This document shows, piece by piece, positions 12,100 to 25,000 of a stretch of DNA of 64,000 bases. Each line of letters opens with the position of its first letter. Positions within the stretch are counted from its first letter, which is position 1. Source of the stretch: Parasponia andersonii (lineage: Eukaryota; Streptophyta; Magnoliopsida; Rosales; Cannabaceae); assembly GCA_002914805.1 (NCBI GenBank), contig JXTB01000399.1, positions 248,928 through 312,927 on the forward strand, written 5' to 3'. The notes below the pieces were generated by a model, which had not been told where the DNA came from, searched no databases, and was given only the letters and a program-made list of their open reading frames with translations. Made by a program: the position numbers and the translations under genes.

Positions 12100-13091
12100 C
12101 TTATAGTTTATGCAAATATCACATCTCTGCTAATGACAATCTTATGGGTAATGGGATCCCATAAGCGATATCCCTTGACTCCATCAACATATCCCAAGAG
12201 TACACACCTTCTAGACTTTGAATCCAGTTTTGTGCTTTCTTGAGCGTTGTACATCACGTACACAGGACATCTAAACATATGTAAGTGAGAATAATCAGCT
12301 CGCTTACTAGTCCACATCTCTATCAGTGTCTTCATATTAATCGCTGTTGATGGAGATCGATTAATCACATAATAGGCAGTTTTGACTACTTCTGCCCAGA
12401 TTGTCTTGGGTAGACCTGCAGCTTTCAATATTGCTCTTGTTCTTTCCAACAAGATTCTGTTCATCCACTCTGCCACTCCATTTTATTGAGAAGTGTACGC
12501 CATTGTGAACTACCTCTTGATACATTCTTGTTGACAGAAGTTATCAAATTCATTGCTTGTATATTCTTCTCCATTGTCCGTCCTTAAACACTTGATCTTT
12601 TCTCCAGATTCAAGCTCTATCCGTGCTTTGAATATTTTGAAGACTGAAAACACATATGTCTTCCTCTTGATAGGATACACCCAACATCTCCTTGAGTGAT
12701 CATCAATAAAAGATACAAAGTATCTAGCTCCTCCCAGGGACATTACCAGTACTTGCCAAACATCAAAGTGAACCAAGTCTAGAACTTATTTACTTCTAGA
12801 ATTAGATGTGCTAAACTTTAATCTATGTTGCTTGCTTATGACACAGTGCTCACAAAAAGGTAAAGATAACTTTGTGAGACCAGGAAGCAATCTTTGTTCA
12901 GAGAGAATATTCAAGCCTCGTTCCGACATATGGCCAAGCTTACAATGCCACATCATCGTTGATTCTTCTCCAGAATTTGTTAAAGCAACCGATGTCTCAG
13001 TTTCCATAAGTGTATCTCTTTTAAGCATGTATAGATTCACTGTAATTTTCTCCACCTTCATTACTACAAGCGCGCCCTTCATAATCTTCAT
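12100..13091 (-). pseudogene. copia integrase region
   Basis: Three minus frames. 12786-13091 holds the pre-integrase zinc finger (WHCKLGHMSERGL ... FCEHCVISKQHR, HHCC type). 12510-12776 holds the catalytic core with HFDVW (first Asp), YFVSFIDDHSRRCWVY and LRTDNGEEYTSNEF (second Asp). 12108-12476 holds the core's end and C-terminal part (EWMNRILLERTRAIL with the catalytic Glu region, then LGYVDGVKGYRLWDP). Frames are broken between the blocks. Confidence 0.88.
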
Positions 13092-13125
13092 GATCCCATT
13101 CTCGACACGAGTTTTGCAACCAAGG

Positions 13126-14232
13126 TTATCTAGATAATTGTCCTAAAGACAATAGATTTTCCTTCAGGCCCTTCACATGTCGCACCTCTTGAGTAGTATG
13201 AATAGTGTCATCGTACATCTTTATCTTGATAGTACCAAGCCTAGTGATCTCTAAGGTATGATCATTACCCATGTATACAGATTCTCCAGAGACAGGTTCA
13301 TATGTATGAAACCATTCTCTGTGAGAAGTCATGTGCCATGCTCCCGAATCTACTAACCAAACATCAGTGAGCTGTCGTCTGTCTTTAGAAATTGTTGCTG
13401 CTTCACTAAATAGGATTTCTCCATCATCTGAAGTATTTGCAACATTCCTCTGAGCATTTGATGACTCGGGATCCTTCCCTCTGGAATCCCTATTCTTCTT
13501 GAGTTGCCAACACTCCCTTTTGACGTGCCCTTTCTTGCCACAATGATAACAGTTGATATTCTTCTTACTTCTTGACTTTGATCTACAATGACTCTGACTC
13601 CTACTGAGGCCACGTTCTGTTGATCTCCCTCTCATTGTCAAAGCCTCTACTTACTATGAACTTACTAATCTGTCTTCCTTGTTCTTACGCCGATTTTCTT
13701 CTTCGAGAACAGCAACTGTAAGATCGTTGAAAACTAGAGTTGTAGCATTGGTGGTCATATTTATGATGAGTTGACCATACGAATCAGGCAGACTCTGAAG
13801 TAAGATTTTTGCATATTTATTATCCTCTATTTTATGCTTCATTGTTGTGAGTTGTGAGAATAGAATATTGAGGGTGTTGATGTGGTCGGTCACCGTTGTT
13901 AATTCCACCATCCGAAGGGTATAAAACCTTTTCTTCAAGAAAATTTTGTTGTGAAGTGACTTGGCCTGATACAACTTTGTCAGTGTATCTCATATCTCCT
14001 TGGCTGACTTCTTCTCCTCAATGCTCGACAGGACTCCATCTACTAGTACCAGATATAAGTTAGCGACAGCATTACTATCTATCTCGTCCCACCTTTTATC
14101 ATCAGTAATCTCAGCAGGCCTTTCCCCAATTGCTACTAGGCAATTATCTTTTCTCAAGATTGCCTTTATCTTCATTTTCTACAAAGAGAAATTGTTCACA
14201 TTAAACTTCTCAATATCGAATTTTGCTGCCAT
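13126..14232 (-). pseudogene. copia gag and protease
   Basis: Gag begins at ATG 14232-14230 and is soon interrupted by a stop where NNFSL*KMK replaces the expected Trp. Frames 13990-14175, 13654-13974 and 13126-13641 continue it. The zinc knuckle CYHCGKKGHVKREC (CX2CX4HX4C) is intact, and the aspartic protease site reads WLVDSGAWHMTSH (DSGA). The 3' end runs into the pre-integrase region. Confidence 0.85.
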
Positions 14233-14330
14233 TTTTGTTCATTACGATTTATTCAGTTACCACTGTTTCACTATATGTGAACAGTACTGCATACGTGAAT
14301 AGTACCGTATATGTGAATAGTACTCCAACC

Positions 14331-14346
14331 AATGGCTCTGATACCA
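14331..14346 (-). promoter_or_regulatory. copia primer-binding site (initiator Met-tRNA)
   Basis: The reverse complement reads TGGTATCAGAGCCATT, the well-known copia PBS, five bases inside the 5' LTR. Confidence 0.92.
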
Positions 14347-14351
14347 CTATT

Positions 14352-14933
14352 AGGAGATCGGCTTTGCGGAAGCGATAACACACAGCTAAAATATGAGTTG
14401 AGAAAATTTAGATAAAATGAAAAAAAAAAGGCACACAAAAGAATTAATGTAGTTCACCCAATTTAGGCTACGTCCACGGACAAGGCTATGAAGAAATTTC
14501 ATTATGAAAATGAGATTACAACTCACTTCTCTCTAAATACAAGGAGAGAACAAATGAACCTCTCTCTCTTGAAATAGAAGAAAACACTCTCTCTAAACAA
14601 TTTAGGAGAAAACAAGTGGGACACTAAGAGGAATTCTTAGGCTTGAATTCTCTCTTAGAAAGGAAGAGGATTTAGAATGGAATGCTAAACAAGTGATGAA
14701 GCCCTCCGTATTTATAAAATTTGAAAGGTGGTGTGAACACCATCTTTTACTATTGCTATTGCTGCTGCTCTTTTCACTATTGCTATTGCGGCTGCCCTTT
14801 TTATATTCCTATTAAAGCTGCCTTTTTTACTATTCTTATTGCGGCTTCCCTTTTTACTATTCTTATTGTGGCTGCCTTTTCACTGTTCCTATTGCGGCTG
14901 GTTGGTGAGCTGCAATTGTTGATTTGTTCAATA
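14352..14933 (-). repeat. 5' LTR of the copia element
   Basis: 582 bp, homologous to 9697-10209 and including the internal tandem array. Its outer end reads TATTGAACAAATC on the minus strand, where the partner LTR has TGTTGAGCAAATC, so the terminal TG has decayed. Confidence 0.85.
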
Positions 14934-15190
14934 CTATCGAGGCCTCGACAATTAACTGGTAGGATCTTCATGGTTTCAGCAAGGTGCCTCTAAGGATATC
15001 CCCCACCTATTCTATTTGATTTTGTATCTGTGATGCTTCTCTGAATGACTCATTTAGATTCCTTGGGCTTGGTCCATTGCTTCTCGATCTCTATTTAAAA
15101 CTCCTGATGGAGCTGATTTTGTTACCTGGAGAGACTCGAGGTGTTTTTCTCAGAGCATCTCTTCCTTTTAGGGTTGGTAGATGAGCCCGC
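14934..15190 (-). pseudogene. LINE-A ORF1 tail and start of the endonuclease ORF2
   Basis: The minus-strand ATG at 14971-14969 opens MKILPVNCRG, the conserved start of plant L1 ORF2 (usually MKILxWNCRGLG); the copia insertion follows directly and the continuation KDLRPLIRYH is at about 9690. Upstream to about 15190 the decayed frame, with basic PKRKRCSEK-like content, fits an ORF1 C-terminal region. The 5' boundary of the LINE is approximate. Confidence 0.7.
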
Positions 15191-17448
15191 TACAAAAAGT
15201 TATTATATTTAAGAGGCCTACTAAATGATCTAGATAGAATTCTATCACTAGAACTAGATATTAGCACTTGTTTATCGATCTAGAAGTAATAAAACTATAG
15301 ATGGTACGCTCTTTTGAGTTTAAGGTATTAACTACAATGAAAAACATAATCTAGATTAGATTCCGTGTTTATAAAATTATAATCTAGACTAATTTAAGAT
15401 CTTTCTCAAGTTAATGTTTTTGTTATAATAATTTAGAGCGTTTACTTAAGTTATTTAATAGTAAGAGATTAGGTATAATGTTTGTCTATCTAGCATACAA
15501 ACTAAAAAAAAAAATATAGATAATTGTGCGTTTGTGGACTATCTATAGTTTGTAGCTTTGGTATACAACTATCAAAATCTGGTAGTTAATTAATATGATT
15601 GTTTAGTAGTGATGAATGAAACCTTAACCCATTTGCTTTATTATTTATATTTTATTTATTTTATTATTTTCATTAGCTTTAGCTTTATTTTTAATTTACT
15701 TTAAATCCCCTTCATTATAAGAATGATAGCTTATTAATTAGATTAATTCCTGATAGAATCGATTTTTATTTGTCATTATACTAGGAGTATAATTATTAAG
15801 TTTCTGTAAGAGTTACTAGATAAAGATTAAAAAGATAATTAATTTAGCTATTTAACGATATACTAGACAAAAAACAAATAATGAAGGAAAAAAAATAGTT
15901 GTTTATTTATATTAAGTAAGTATAAGTATAGAAATGTGTTTTCCTATAGAAATGTGTTTTCTCTTGTAAGAAAATAAATATATCAATGGATTTATGTCAA
16001 AATATAATACTACAGATATCAATATATACATAACATTATATATACATAACATTAGCAAGTATCGATTAAAACGTTTAAAGAATAAGACTAAAGCATCGAT
16101 TAAAAAGTTTAAAAGGAATAAGACATAAGTAATATACATTTCTTAAGCCAAAAAAGCAATATATATTCATGTAGTCCAATGTTAAAAGGAATAAGACATA
16201 AGTAATATACATTTCTTAAGCCAAAAAAGCAATATATATTCATGTAGTCCAATGATTACACTTAATAGATATCCTCTGACTTTGAGATTTTATGTACACA
16301 CATTATATTTGGTGTATAAAATATAATATATATTTATTTATATAGAAAGGGGTTTTAATGATATTAATAGCTCTTAAATTATACAAGTAGCACTACTTTG
16401 TTTTTTAAATTTTCAACTTACATAATAATAATTTTTGAACTATTTAATTGTTGTAATAATGATCCCTTTGTCACAAATTATTAAATATTTAACAGAAATA
16501 AGTCATTACAAAACACTCGATTTGATAGTTGTAGTTAAGAATGAAATTCTAAATTTTTAACTTACACAGTTTGGCAACATTTGTATAATTATTGCAACAA
16601 TAACCATTTTTTTCACGAACTGTTAAATTTTTAATAAAAATGAGCCTTGTGTAAAGTGCACAATTTAGTAATTATAGATAAAAATGATATTATGACTCAT
16701 AGAAGTAAATAATTCCAAATTATACGCTTTGTCTATGACTATTTTCTATTAAAAAACTAATAGTTTGTGACAAATAAGTTATTATTATAATAATCACATA
16801 ATTAAAGGTTATTACTATATAAGTTAAAAGTTCAGGGACAAAGTGACACAATGAGTATAATTCAAAGACCGTTATTATATTTAACCCTATGGAAAAAAAA
16901 GGGGGGGTTGACTATATTTTTATATAATTATTTTGATTATTTATTCAGTTTATACTTTGTATTTTGGTTATTATCATTATTAACTTTTAGATTCGAAATT
17001 CTTAATATATTTATATCTTTTTTAAGTTAAACACCAAATTTGATCCTTGAGTTTACCAAAATAACCTTTTAAATTTCAAGGGTATATATTTTAATAATTA
17101 ATTTATATTTAAAACTAATTAAAATTAATATTTAAAAAAACAACATTAAAAAATAATTTTAAAAAGCAAAAACCCGTGAATATTAAATATTATTGATAAA
17201 ACATATTTAAATGTTTTAAATTTAAACTTCTTTTCAAATATATATTTAAACTTTAAAGGTATTTTAGTAACTATATTGTTAAAATTAGTGTTTGACAAAA
17301 AGATAATATAAATTCATTATAAATTTTAAATCTGAGGATAACAATAACCACAGTGGAAGATATAAACTAAATACACTATCAAAATACAAAGTATAAAAGT
17401 GTAATTATAAAAAGAAAAAACAAAAAACAAACAAAAATAGAGATTATT
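15191..17448. other. AT-rich intergenic DNA
   Basis: No coding region or known element recognised apart from the 73 bp tandem duplication near 16.1 kb. Flanked on the right by the GATTATT target duplication of the next element. Confidence 0.6.
16109..16254. repeat. 73 bp tandem duplication
   Basis: Two virtually identical copies of a 73 bp unit beginning TTAAAAGGAATAAGACATAA and ending GTAGTCCAATG, at about 16109-16181 and 16182-16254. The near-perfect match implies a recent event. Confidence 0.9.
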
Positions 17449-18803
17449 AATTAGGGTCTATATCATCTGTGGTCCCGCAGTCCTTGACTTTTCCTCCGAG
17501 TATTAATCAAGCTCCAATCTTTTTTTAGTAGTTTTTAGATTCTCAACTTTATACATTTGTATCACTTTAGTCCTTTTTCACTTTCTCATCTAATTCAATC
17601 GTTATTTAAGAGTTTTAATATCACTTAGGTCCTCTACATTTACACAATGTATCATTTAGGTCTCTATTCTTCACTTTGTAGCTTTTGACTCCTCAAACTT
17701 TCATTCTTGACACTTAAGTCCTCTTAAGTTAATTTTGAGTTAAAATCCAACTATAATCAAATTGTACTAAATAAATTAATGAAAACTACTACATTCAAAA
17801 GTAACACCAAAATGATTCAGTTAGATAACCGTTAAAATACATACCAAAATTATATGTTTTTATATAAATTAATATCCTTTTGAGTTAATTTTGAGTTAAA
17901 ATCTAACTATAATCAAATTGTACTAAATAAATTAATGAAAACTACTAAATTCAAAAATAACAACAAAATGACTAAGTTAGATAACCATTGAAATACATAC
18001 CAAAATTATATGTTTTTGTATAAATTAATATCAATTTGCCGAGAGACTTTTAAACTATTTTTAAACAATTGTGAGTTCATAAATTGTAGAAAATGAATTT
18101 TATGACTATTAACAAGAAATCATCATTAAATACTATATTTTTTTCTCTTGTTATATCCATGTACGTACTCGATCAGTATCTATTCATAAATACTAATTTT
18201 TATGTTATTAACTATTATCATTATCAAAACTCATGATTTTCTATAAATTAATATCTATTTGTTATTTAAGATGTTTTTAAATTTCTTTTATTATTTATAA
18301 GTTATAAGTTAAAAAAAAATATTGATGAATTTATGGAATTGGAGAAAATGAATTTTACCACAATTAGTGAGAATTTACAATTAAATCATACAATACTATT
18401 TGTAGTATATATTCTTCTTTAGATTATCTTTTTTTAAAAAAGCTTTATTAGTATTGAACATTCTATTGGTAGTTTTTACTGACTTATTTAGTACAATTTG
18501 ATTATAATTAGATTTTAACTCAAAATAACTAAGTATTACAAAAATAAAAGTTTGAGGAATCAAAAACCACAAAATAAATAATATAAATCTAAGTGATACA
18601 TTATGTAAAAACTGAAGATCTAAATAATATTAAAACTGTCAAATAATGACTGAACTAGACGAAAAAGTGAAAAACAGACTAAAATAATCCAAATATGTAA
18701 AAATTAGAGATTTAAAAACTTTTATAAAAATGAAAATTAGGACCTGATTAATACTTAATACTCAGGAAAAAAGTTGGGAATGGCAGGTGATATAAACCCT
18801 ATT
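17449..18803. mobile_element. 1.36 kb non-autonomous element with about 340 bp terminal inverted repeats
   Basis: Left end AATTAGGGTCTATATCATCT; reverse complement of the right end AATAGGGTTTATATCACCT. Similarity between the arms continues for about 340 bp (17449-17790 against 18465-18803), through shared landmarks such as GAGTATTAATCA, TTTTCACTTT, AATGTATCA and ATAATCAAATTGTACTAAAT. A 7 bp direct repeat, GATTATT, flanks it (17442-17448 and 18804-18810). No transposase is encoded. Long arms suggest a Mutator-like or fold-back element, though Mutator duplications are usually 9 bp. Confidence 0.8.
17725..18036. repeat. 156 bp tandem duplication inside the long-TIR element
   Basis: Two copies with period about 156 bp, each containing TTTTGAGTTAAAATC, ATAATCAAATTGTACTAAAT and CATACCAAAATTATATGTTT. 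The first copy overlaps the inner edge of the left arm. Confidence 0.85.
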
Positions 18804-19030
18804 GATTATTTGCTTCAATTAGTCTTATATTGTATTTGTAGGCCTTGAATTATTAACAATAAACTTCGAAAGACAATAACAGTCAGCCAAAGAGAGATAA
18901 TAATTTAGCTTTGTTATAGTCTTCAAATAAATTGAGAAATAAAAATTTAAACTAGTGCATACACAAATAGGCCTTGCAACAATGTAGTTACTATTATTAA
19001 AGAGCACATCTCTGCCTCGTAACAAGCAAA

Positions 19031-22000
19031 TCAGAACTTGCTCGCTTCATCATTTTGTGAATGAACAGAAGCCTTGTCCAGTGGCCACGGTGCCCCCGCC
19101 ATTACTGCTTCGATCTCCGGTATTTTCCGGGGCACGTTTGTCATATTCCTGCAACCATTTGCGGTGACATGCTGCAAAAACATTTGGAATTAGGGAGTGA
19201 AAATTCTAATGACAGCAAAAACATTTGGAATTAGGTAGTGAAAATACTAATGACATCAAGAACAAAATGAAAAAGACAAATATATATATATATATATATA
19301 TGGGCACCAATCGTATAGGTATCATTATTTTTTTATAGTAAAAAATAAGAAAAAAATATCATTAATAATACATGTCTTTTCATGCATCTTATTACAGCCG
19401 TTGAATTACTATTAGACACGATGATCCAATAGTTAAAAGAAATACCTATACATAGGTAAAAAAAAATACGTATTAGATTAGCAACCTATATATATATATA
19501 TGTATATTTTTGGCTGAGGAGTTCATGGTGGCCGCAGGCTGAGCAATCCTCCACTTTGAAATCATATGGAGTTTGACGACTAGTTTATTACCTCCTAAAA
19601 GGAGAGATACATATAATCGGGATTCTGTGACAGTTTCGAAAAGTAGAACTTCTCGTATAATGAATTATGATAAATCATAACCAGGTAAAGAAGTACTTCT
19701 AGGACAAAAGCCCCACACAAACTAGCATCTATACTACTGTGTGGCTGAAAAGAGAGTTATTCTTTTTCCTTTTGAAGGGAAGTAAGTCGGAAAACTTGCT
19801 AGATGGTTATTTTCAAAGAAGCATAAACTAAATAGCTAACCAGAAAGTGCAAAATATAATGCAATGAGATGGATATGAACCTGCAGGAATGAATATATTA
19901 CTAGGCTTAGAAGAAAGATTCAAAAAATGGATTTACCAGATCACTTTCTATTCGAATGCCACCAAAACCTTTAAATCTGATAATAGCTTCACGATTAAAG
20001 AACCTAGCAGTCTTTGAGTTTTCCATAGCAGGAACCAATAAAGCATCAATGAAGTAGCAACCAGGTTCAACTGTTATCACCTACGGAATAGATCCCAGCA
20101 CAGCATAAAATGCAAACAAATTATACACATTTTAATTGTAAATCAGGCTATCTCCAAACTGACTTGATCTTTAAGTAAAAGAAAATGATTAAGAACTTAT
20201 AGATTTATGGTTACGGCTAACCATTCCCTCTTGGAGTTCTCTGATTGTACGCAAAGACTTCAATCCAGGTTCTTTGGGCCTCTCCATTCCCTGCATATCA
20301 TTCCCATCATCCCAAGTCCGATCAAGAAAGAAAAAATGCTAAATTATTTAGATCTTTTCTTATAATAGAGAGAGAGAGAGAGAGATCAGATGGATTATTA
20401 CAAAACCTTTGAGTAGCCTCCAGGATCATGTGTATCAAGGCCAAGGAAATGCCCCAGACCATGAGGCATGAAAACAGCACCAAGACGTTCGACCATCATA
20501 TCATCCACATTGCTAGAACCCAAAATAGGGAAAAGAGGAGTGTGAACAGTTTTTCTCTCAATAATAAAAATGTGCAAGTAACTGATACATTAAAAAAAAA
20601 AAGTTCAGATTTAATGATATTACCCAACAAGAATGTCCCCTCTCTGCAATGACTCAAGAACAATCTTTTCTGATAATCTGCAATAAATACGAGAGACAAA
20701 TTGCATCAGTAGTGAGAAAAATATTCAAAATTATAGAGATTCTTGGAAATATATCGTTTTCTTTTCCTCCTTAATTAATGAAGAGAACAAAACATCACAG
20801 ATACATTCCAAAGGATTACATGAAAATAATGACCAAATCTGGAAATTATACAGAGTATTCATGCAAAATTTAAAACAAAATCTGGACCAGCTGACAAATG
20901 ATGGATAGTCCAATTAAGGCTACTTTTCAACTTTCTGTAACCAGAGAAGTTAAGAGCTCACCGAAACCAATCCTATAAAATCAAATAATATTTGACCAAG
21001 GAAAACATGAAATGTAATTCCAGAAAGCTGAAAACCTACGAAAGATGTAAAAAGACAACATCTACACAAGCTAACAGATAACAGTTAAATGGGCAAAATC
21101 CTCTTTGGCACTGTCTGGCATGCAGAATTTGTTTAAAATTGACCGTTCGACAATTGGTTTCTTATTAATTTCTGCATGGACGATTCTTCTCAACATTGTT
21201 ACATTTATAGCTTGGCACTTTTCCTCTTTTCCTCCATTGTTACTGTCATATTTTAATAGTGTAATATAAATAAGAACAGACAGATCAGCCAGCATCATGA
21301 CTTCTAAGTTTATTGTACAAAACACTCAAGTGGAATTGATAATTGGTTTTTTATTAATTTCTGCATGGACAATTCTTCTCAACATTTAAAAACCAAAATA
21401 AAAGAACACACATTTATAGTTTGGCGCTTTTCCTCCATTGTTACTGTCATATTTTCATAGTGTAATATAAATAAGAACAAACAGATCAGCCAGCATCATG
21501 ACTTCTGAGTTTATAGTAAAAAAACACTCCAGTAGAATTGCACTCAAACAGATCAGCGATTACACTTAGCCAGCATAATGAATATTATGGCATGTTTACT
21601 AATCACGAAAGGAAAGGAAAGGAGAGATTATAAATGTATGTGTATACTTGCACAGCAGGAAATTAGTCACCACAAAATCTTCCCATTTTAAAGGAACTTA
21701 ATTCTGGAAAATGATTTTAGGAATTAAGTTCCAAGTCCTGACTGGTCATTTTAATTTACTAATTCCTTTACTTTCCTTTCCAATTCATCTGCAACTTAAT
21801 TCCAGTTGCTTTCAGTTATGGATTAGTAAACGCACCACTAGTAAAGACGATATGAGATCCATTAATCCTCATCCAAACTACTTGCTAACAGAATTAAAGG
21901 GGGACTAGAAAATTTTAGTATTATATAGACTTACTTATGCATATCTATCCAGGTCACTCCAGGTTTCATTGCAGATATGACTGCATCATGAGCATTGAGG

Positions 22001-25000
22001 ACAGCCTGTGAAAGACCTAGTGTAAGAACAATTTATTCTGGACACACCAAAAGATGCTTAAACAGTGAAAATTGATAAATTAATTAAGCATCCTCTCAAC
22101 TCCTCTTTACACTCAAAATGAGAAGGGAGAGAGTCACTTGGTCAATCTATCACTGATCAGTGCTAGAACTAAAGCACTTACACTGTATATAAGTGACTGG
22201 TCGGAGGTAAATTTCCCATTCACCTGCACATAAAGGTGAAAAAAATGAGAAATTCAAAGAAAAGACAAGCCATAACTACAATAAGAGTCTTCAGCAACCT
22301 TTGAATTTCTCAGATTTTTCTCTTTGACGTTTCTAAAACATTGACACCATTAACTAGAATTGAACTAACAAGAACAAAAAGACACCAATTGCAAACATAA
22401 ATTTAAATACTCACGGGAAAGGAACAAGTTATGTCAGAACCATAAAAGTGATATTCAGCTCCCATATCAAGCAAAGCCATATCTCCATCATCCAAAGTCT
22501 GCACCAAAAACATTGCGATTACCATGCGAACCACAAAAGGAACTTCAACAATAAGTTTCACTTACCCTGTCATTGGGAGCTGCTGCATGCCCATAATGGA
22601 GAACGGCACTGTATTATGAAAACATTACAGCTGTTAGCCAATTTTAACACTTGAAGTCCATTCTTATAAAAACAGTCACAAACAAAATTAAGCCAAAAAA
22701 CAAATGCTAACACTGAAAATTAACCTTAGAAAACAAAGAAGGAGAAATAGTAATTTATTTATTAAAAAAAGTAAAATAAAACAAGAAGAAGAAGAAGGAA
22801 GAAAGATCTATACCTATTCCCACCAGTAGCACATATGCATGTATATGAGCAATGCCTACAGCCACCATACATGTAGGTGTGGTGAAGAAACATGCTTTCT
22901 AGCTGATACTCTTTCATGCCCACCCTAATTTTTCTCATGACCTGCTCAGGAACATTTTGAATAATTACACATTTCAACAATGGAGCAAAGAAACATCTCA
23001 AGTTTTTCAGAGGCAAAAAACTTGAGATCAACAGAGAAAAAACAAAAACAAAAACAAAAACAAAACAAACAAAAACAATGCGAAATAAACTATCATGAAG
23101 TCGCTACATATTGTCTACTGATCCTTCACTGAGCTGCTACTTTACAAGTTAAGAACAATGCCCATGATGAAAGAGGTAATGACATTTTTTTTTCCATTGA
23201 TATACCAAAAATCACCCAAACCCGCTTAGACGGTTTGAGTTCCAAACTGAAGCGAGCCTCTAACATACCCTATGATCTTAGGAAGCATGAACATTATTAT
23301 TGACAAAACAGATGGCCATGGGGAATTGAAACTGCAAGCCATGTGGGAACAAATCACAGGCCTAAATGTCAAATAAACCCTTAGAGATGGTAACAACATA
23401 ATACTTGGAATTTTTGACTGTGGCTATGTTAAGCTATAAAATTATGAAAAACTCAGGTGGGACAGTTTGCAAAAGGTTACCTCAACATGAGCTTCAGAAC
23501 TTATATCATTAGCAAACTGGATAAGACCAAGCTCCAGGTCTGATTTTATAACGCGGCACTCAGTCAAAATCGGATGCAAAGTAGTCAAATCAGTTTCAAA
23601 CTTATCCATCCCCTGTATGGAATATAAAAGAAACTATTGAACAAAACAAGGTTTGATGTCTACATACAATGCAGAAAGTTTGCTAAACGCAATAAAGTAA
23701 CCTACATATTGGACACACGACTTGTTAATGCGGGAGTAATATCAATGTGGAACCAAAAAAAATTCTGATTAAAATGGAAACATGTACTTTACATAAATTT
23801 AGTGTGTCTTGATTTTTTTTTTTTCTTTTTCCGTGTTAGGACTAAACTACACACTCTACAGCACTACACCAAGGCCTCTGGGCAAGTCATATCCCAAAGG
23901 AATAAATATGTCAATACATGAATGTGAATAGAATGGAAGTATGAGATGGATGAACCTGAAATTCCGCAGGTTTCGAGAAGTTATTACTGTCAGTGTTCAG
24001 TCCATACAAGAGGAACAATAAAGGTTTACCAGATCCCTGGTATTCATCTTGCAAAACTTTTGAAATCTCATCAGTGTAGTATACCAAGTCAACCTTATAT
24101 CTCTCCTGCAGATGCAGAAAAAACACATGAGCACAGAAATAACTTTTAAGTGCAGAAATATTTAACGATAAACCATTCAATCACCTTGAAGTGAACTAAT
24201 GGCTTGATCTCTCCCAGCCAAACAGCATAATCGGCGGGTAACCTAGGAGCACACAGAATAGATTTTCCAGATGCAATATCCTTTAAAAAAAAAAGGGGGT
24301 AAACTGAAAATCTATAATTTAAATAAGTTTCAGTAGCTTATGGAAAACATCACCAAGTACATAATAGCTTAAAGTAGATAAAAACAGTGAAGCAATATAC
24401 ACTATTTGTAGAAGACCTGTTTGGATTTTGTACCACCCTAAAAACAAAAATTTTAGCCACTAGTACCATATATCGAGTGAAATAAGAAGACAAAGGCAAC
24501 ATGAAATTCAATTCAAACAAAAATAACACAGGAAGCCCGCAAAATACAATACACCTAAGAACAAACAAGCAAGATTCAAAGTGAACTGCACTATCAGCAT
24601 TTTTATGTTCTTTTTTTTTTATTTTAAAAAAATGATAATACTATGAACACATAAACCCGAAAATAGAAAATACAAAAAGATATTGTCATATAATAATTCG
24701 CAAACTACTAATAGTTTCGTGAGAAAATAATCCCAAATCCCAAAGGTGAACTTACTATAGCTCCATAAAAGCCAGGCTCCGCCACTCCAAACAAGTAAGC
24801 AAAGTAACTCTCCTGTCTACACATCAAACAACCACCAGATTGTTAAGAAATTAACCTGACCATCAATATTCATTACCACAATATAAATATAATACATATA
24901 TATATATATATATATTCTAATAAAAAAAATAAAAAATAAAAATAAAGCGTTGCAGTGCCATTATTAACATGATTAAAATCGTTTTCGTTAACTCTACAAT

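Larger units (their letters stand above)
9697..14933 (-). mobile_element. Ty1/copia LTR retrotransposon (TNT1/Tork-like), inactive
   Basis: Full-length minus-strand element. The LTRs lie at 9697-10209 (3' LTR) and 14352-14933 (5' LTR). Just inside the 5' LTR is TGGTATCAGAGCCATT (reverse complement of 14331-14346), the standard copia primer-binding site for initiator Met-tRNA. Just inside the 3' LTR is a purine tract, AAGTAGGAGAA on the minus strand. Coding order is gag, protease, integrase, RT, RNase H, as in Ty1/copia. Many stops and frameshifts. It lies in LINE-A just after the MKILPVNCRG start of the endonuclease. The expected 5 bp duplication is not apparent. Confidence 0.9.
2272..15190 (-). 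mobile_element. LINE-A: L1-type non-LTR retrotransposon, degenerate, interrupted by two LTR elements
   Basis: Read on the minus strand from about 15190 to 2272, the pieces fall in the order expected of a plant L1: the end of ORF1, endonuclease (starting 14971, continuing 9696-8900), reverse transcriptase (8760-7400), a zinc-binding RT-associated region (about 6800-6346) and an RNase H-like domain (3001-2459). The 3' end near 2272-2284 reads CTATCAAAACAAAA on the minus strand, like the A-rich tails of plant LINEs. Two younger LTR elements (3002-6345 and 9697-14933) split it; once they are removed, about 4.3 kb of LINE remains. Stops and frameshifts in all domains show it is dead. No target-site duplication was identified. 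Confidence 0.85.

Noticed and set aside
22762-23031. An 89-codon minus frame as a separate small Cys/His-rich protein
   Set aside because: It contains prolidase exon 7 (22814-22941); the remainder is intron.
23911-24180. An 89-codon frame treated as a separate small gene
   Set aside because: It is prolidase exon 5 plus intron sequence; clear splice sites bound the exon.
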